Below are positions 6,234 to 9,079 of a stretch of 9,079 bases of DNA, piece by piece; position 1 is the stretch's first letter, and every line of letters begins with the position of its first letter. The position numbers and the translations under genes are program-made. The notes below the pieces were generated by a model, which saw only the letters and a program-made list of their open reading frames with translations, did no database searches and was not told the DNA's origin. Origin of the DNA: Chromatiales bacterium (GTDB lineage: Bacteria; Pseudomonadota; Gammaproteobacteria; Chromatiales; Chromatiaceae); contig JAHEIA010000089.1 of the NCBI GenBank assembly GCA_024639625.1, forward strand, positions 1 to 9,079, read 5' to 3'.

Positions 6234-7898
6234 TTATAGCAGCAAGCGGCGCAGGTCGGACAGCAACCCGGCAAGCAGAGTGGTAAACCGCACCCCTTGG
6301 GCCCCATCGATCACTCGATGGTCGTAGGACAGCGCGAGCGGTAACATCAGGCGCGGCGCGAAATCGGTTCCATTCCACAGCGGCTTCATGGACGACCGAG
6401 CAACACCGAGGATCGCAACCTCCGGGGTATTTACGATCGGAGTGAAGGCGGTTCCCCCGATCCCCCCCAGGCTGGAGATCGAGAAACACCCGCCCTGCAT
6501 GTCATTGGGGGTCAGTTTCCCATCCCGCGCTCGCGCGCTCACCTCGGCCAGTTCACGCGCAAGCTGAAACACCCCTTTCTGGTCCACATCGCGGATCACA
6601 GGCACCAACAAACCGTTCGCCGTATCCACCGCCACCCCGATATGGCAATACTTCTTGTAGACCATATGCTCTCCGTCGGCGGCGAGGGAACTGTTGAACT
6701 CCGGCATATCGTGCAGCGCACGCGCACAGGCCTTGAGCAGGAAAGGGAACAGGGTCAAGCGCACACCTGCCTCGTCCGCGGCGGTCTTTTGCTGCTGGCG
6801 GAAGGCCTCGAGATCGGTAATGTCTGCCTCGTCGAACTGGGTCACGTGGGGTACGTTCAGCCAGCTGGCGTGCAAACGGCTTCCGCTCACCCTCTGGATG
6901 CGGCCTAGCGGGCGCACTTCGACCTCGCCGAACTTCTCGAAGTCCACCTGCGGGACGCTCGGCAGGGCCAGTGGTCCAACGGCCGAAGCAGGAGGAGCCG
7001 AACCGCGCAGCGCCGCCTGGACGAATCGCTGCACGTCCTCCTTGGCGATTCGGCCCTTTGCACCCGAGCCGTTCACCCGCATCAGGTCCACCCCTAGCTC
7101 GCGGGCAAAGCGCCGCACCGAAGGGCTGGCATGCGGCTTGCGCCCGCGCGCGATCGCCATCATGTCTGCGGGCCGCGGCAACACGGGCGGATGCTGCGGT
7201 TCTTTCTCCCCCGGCAGACGCCTTGCCGCGCCCGGCTTCGCCTCGGCAGCCGGCGCCTGCGCGGACTCCACCTCTTCGGCGGCCGGCGCAGGCGTCAGGG
7301 ACGCCGCCTCCTCGGTCGCGGCTGCCTGCTCGACCTGCATGCTCAGGAGCAGCATATCCTTGCTCACCTTGGCGCCAACCTGCACGTCCACCCGTGTGAT
7401 CACCCCGGTGTGCGGCGACGGGATCTCCATGGTCGCCTTGTCGCTCTCTAGGGTGATCAAAGAGTCATCCATCTTCACCCGGTCGCCCGGGGCGACCAGT
7501 ACCTCGATCACGTCCACCTCGGAGAACTCACCGATGTCGGGCAAGCGCACCTCGGTCTCCGCATCGGCGACGGCTGTCGGCTCGGCACCAGATGCGGGCG
7601 TCGCCGGCGGCGAGGATGCTGCCGTGGCGGCCGCCTCCGCCGGCGCTGGCGCAGCATCCCCTTCCTCCAGCAGCAGAATCAGGTCGCCTTGATTGAGTTT
7701 GTCGCCGATGGCCACCTTGACCCGCTTGACGGTTCCGGCCCTCGGCGCAGGGATTTCAATGGTCGCCTTGTCGCTCTCCAAGGTGATCAAGGAGTCGTCC
7801 TTGCGCACCTGATCGCCCGGTGACACCAGGATCTCGATCACGTCCACATCGGAGAAATCCCCGATGTCCGGCAAACGCACTTCAGATTCGGTTCCCAC
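6234..7898 (-). CDS. aceF: Pyruvate dehydrogenase E2, dihydrolipoyl acetyltransferase
   Basis: The core of the pyruvate dehydrogenase complex: its swinging lipoyl arms receive the acetyl group from AceE and transfer it to CoA. The product is 554 aa. Lipoyl domain 1 covers about 2-79 with lipoyl Lys44 in LESDKAT; domain 2 covers about 115-190 with Lys154 in the same motif. They are joined by an Ala/Pro-rich linker. The peripheral-subunit-binding domain (about 256-293, SPSVRRFARELGVDL, then GSGAKGRI) docks E1/E3. The acetyltransferase domain fills about 320-554, with catalytic His527 and Asp531 in SYDHRVIDG. Two lipoyl domains here plus one on E3 is a common gammaproteobacterial layout. The GTG at 7898 is chosen: GGAG lies 8 nt upstream and the protein then opens directly into the lipoyl fold. 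A second GTG at 7934 would add 12 residues. Confidence 0.96.
   Translation of the reverse strand: MGTESEVRLPDIGDFSDVDVIEILVSPGDQVRKDDSLITLESDKATIEIPAPRAGTVKRVKVAIGDKLNQGDLILLLEEGDAAPAPAEAAATAASSPPATPASGAEPTAVADAETEVRLPDIGEFSEVDVIEVLVAPGDRVKMDDSLITLESDKATMEIPSPHTGVITRVDVQVGAKVSKDMLLLSMQVEQAAATEEAASLTPAPAAEEVESAQAPAAEAKPGAARRLPGEKEPQHPPVLPRPADMMAIARGRKPHASPSVRRFARELGVDLMRVNGSGAKGRIAKEDVQRFVQAALRGSAPPASAVGPLALPSVPQVDFEKFGEVEVRPLGRIQRVSGSRLHASWLNVPHVTQFDEADITDLEAFRQQQKTAADEAGVRLTLFPFLLKACARALHDMPEFNSSLAADGEHMVYKKYCHIGVAVDTANGLLVPVIRDVDQKGVFQLARELAEVSARARDGKLTPNDMQGGCFSISSLGGIGGTAFTPIVNTPEVAILGVARSSMKPLWNGTDFAPRLMLPLALSYDHRVIDGAQGVRFTTLLAGLLSDLRRLLL
7421..7553 (-). repeat. Intragenic direct repeat, copy 2 (second aceF lipoyl domain)
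   Basis: This stretch aligns without gaps to 7751-7883 at a constant offset of 330 nt. By hand count 110 of 133 positions match, including 20 identical bases (7429-7448 against 7759-7778) over the codons around the lipoyl lysine. It reflects the tandem duplication of the lipoyl domain. The 110-residue offset equals the Lys44 to Lys154 distance. Confidence 0.9.
7751..7883 (-). repeat. Intragenic direct repeat, copy 1 (first aceF lipoyl domain)
   Basis: Partner of 7421-7553. The nucleotide match is higher than protein function alone would demand, so the duplication is either recent or kept similar by gene conversion. Recombination between the copies would remove 110 codons in frame and leave one lipoyl domain. 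Confidence 0.9.
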
Positions 7899-7906
7899 TG
7901 TGTGAT

Positions 7907-7910
7907 CTCC
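7907..7910 (-). promoter_or_regulatory. Ribosome binding site deciding the aceF start
   Basis: The minus strand reads GGAG-ATCACACA-GTG, an ideal 8-nt spacing to the GTG at 7898. The alternative GTG at 7934 has only GGGAAG at a similar distance. The 53-nt gap after the aceE stop then becomes the aceE-aceF spacer. Confidence 0.6.
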
Positions 7911-7951
7911 GCCGTACCGCCCGCTCGGCAGCACGCAAGTTGCTTCCCAAT

Positions 7952-9079
7952 CTAGACTGTGACCGGATTCGGCTTGTCCGGATCGATCCGGTACTTGGCG
8001 ATCGCCTCGCTGACCAGCGTCGAAGCGACCCGGCCCTCTTCAGCCAATCCCTTGAGCGCCGCCAAAACCACATAATGGCGATTCACCTCGAAGTGCTTGC
8101 GCAATTGGGCGCGCATGTCGCTGCGCCCGAAGCCATCCGTGCCCAACACCGAATAGCGCCGTCCACCGAGGTAGGGCCGGATCTGATCCGCGTAGGCGCG
8201 CATATAATCCGTGGCCGCGACAACCGGTCCATCGTTTTCCGCCAATTGCTGCTCGACATAGCATCTGCGTGGCGCATTTTCCGGGTGCAACAGGTTCCAG
8301 CGTTCCGCGTCGATGCCGTCCCGGCGCAGCTCGTTGAAACTGGTCACGCTCCAGACATCGGCAGAGACCCCCCATTCGCTCTCCAGTAGTTCCGCGGCTG
8401 CGAGCACCTCGCGCAGGATGGTGCCGCTCCCCAGCAGTTGCACCCGATTCTTCTTGCGCCCCCCCTTGCGCAACGGGTAGATGCCGCGCCTTATGCCTTC
8501 CTCCACCCCTTCCGGCATTGCCGGCTGGATGTAGTTCTCGTTCATCACGGTGACGTAGTAAAAAACATTCTCCTTCTCTTGATACATCCGATGCAGACCA
8601 TCCTGCAAAATCACCACCAGCTCGTACGCAAAGGTTGGATCGTAGGCGATGCAATTGGGGATGGTGGATGCCAGGATCTGGCTGTGGCCGTCCTGGTGCT
8701 GCAGACCCTCGCCGGCGAGGGTGGTCCGTCCCGCGGTGCCGCCGAGGAGAAACCCCCTGGCCTGCATGTCCCCCGCCGCCCATGCCAGGTCCCCCACGCG
8801 CTGAAAACCGAACATGGAGTAATAGATGTAGAACGGGATCATGCTGATGCCGTGGTTGGCATAGGCGGTGGCCGCGGCAATCCACGAGGACATGGCTCCC
8901 GCTTCGTTGATACCCTCCTGGAGGATCTGACCGTTCTTGTCTTCCCGATAGTACATAACCTGGTCTGCATCGACCGGTTCGTAGAGCTGGCCCACGGAGG
9001 AATAGATGCCCAGCTGGCGGAACATACCCTCCATGCCGAAGGTGCGCGCCTCATCCGGAACGATCGGCACGACGTACTT
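7952..9079 (-). CDS. aceE: Pyruvate dehydrogenase E1, C-terminal part (gene runs off the window)
   Basis: The thiamine-diphosphate-dependent E1: it decarboxylates pyruvate and reductively acetylates the lipoyl arms of AceF. Only the last 375 residues are here; the frame is open to base 9079, reading KYVVPIVPDEARTFGMEG at the edge, so the start lies outside the window (full-length AceE is near 885 aa). This covers the second TPP-fold domain and the C-terminal domain. Matches to the homodimeric AceE family include GQILQEGINEAGAMSSW, FYIYYSMFGFQRVGDL, the GEGLQHQDGHSQ active-site loop, TIPNCIAYDP, and VLGTDGFGRSD in the C-terminal domain. In the loop the last position is Gln where E. coli has His; I do not know that this matters. 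The TAG stop at 7952 is followed by aceF on the same strand. Confidence 0.97.
   Translation of the reverse strand, partial: KYVVPIVPDEARTFGMEGMFRQLGIYSSVGQLYEPVDADQVMYYREDKNGQILQEGINEAGAMSSWIAAATAYANHGISMIPFYIYYSMFGFQRVGDLAWAAGDMQARGFLLGGTAGRTTLAGEGLQHQDGHSQILASTIPNCIAYDPTFAYELVVILQDGLHRMYQEKENVFYYVTVMNENYIQPAMPEGVEEGIRRGIYPLRKGGRKKNRVQLLGSGTILREVLAAAELLESEWGVSADVWSVTSFNELRRDGIDAERWNLLHPENAPRRCYVEQQLAENDGPVVAATDYMRAYADQIRPYLGGRRYSVLGTDGFGRSDMRAQLRKHFEVNRHYVVLAALKGLAEEGRVASTLVSEAIAKYRIDPDKPNPVTV

Noticed and set aside
6694..7692. 332-codon open frame on the + strand opposite aceF
   Set aside because: The translation is Ser/Ala-rich low complexity mirroring the Ala/Pro linkers of aceF; it is a shadow of the real gene.

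Overview
This is a GC-rich, gene-dense stretch of core chromosome. It most likely comes from a gammaproteobacterium: the E1 subunit is the homodimeric AceE type, the E3 carries its own N-terminal lipoyl domain (a beta/gammaproteobacterial arrangement), and HemH, ArgG and the esterase all resemble gammaproteobacterial versions. A sulfur- or halo-philic Chromatiales/Ectothiorhodospiraceae-like source would fit, but that is impression rather than proof. I see no mobile elements, tRNA, rRNA or CRISPR.

Layout. On the + strand, an unrecognised gene (68-889) is followed 22 nt later by ferrochelatase hemH (912-2021), the last step of protoheme synthesis. A 57-nt convergent gap separates hemH from argG (argininosuccinate synthase, minus strand, 2079-3299). 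ArgG is shorter than its longest reading frame: the real start is at 3299, behind a GGAG ribosome site and a perfect TATAAT box at 3357-3362. The 248-nt gap upstream of argG holds this promoter and two perfect short inverted repeats. The remainder (3548-9079) is a minus-strand pyruvate dehydrogenase operon read from right to left: aceE (3' part only, gene runs off the right edge), aceF (E2 with two lipoyl domains), lpdA (E3 with one lipoyl-like domain), then a YbfF/ABHD11-type alpha/beta hydrolase.

How the genes work together: AceE decarboxylates pyruvate and reductively acetylates the lipoyl arms of AceF. AceF passes the acetyl group to CoA, and LpdA reoxidises the dihydrolipoyl arm with FAD and NAD+. 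The esterase shares the transcription direction but its link to the complex is unknown.

The main surprise is in LpdA. Its N-terminal lipoyl domain lacks exactly the seven residues that carry the lipoyl-lysine hairpin, while the E3 catalytic core and both lipoyl domains of AceF are intact. This looks like an in-frame 21-nt deletion that leaves a lipoyl domain unable to be lipoylated. No clearly new multi-gene system is visible in the window.
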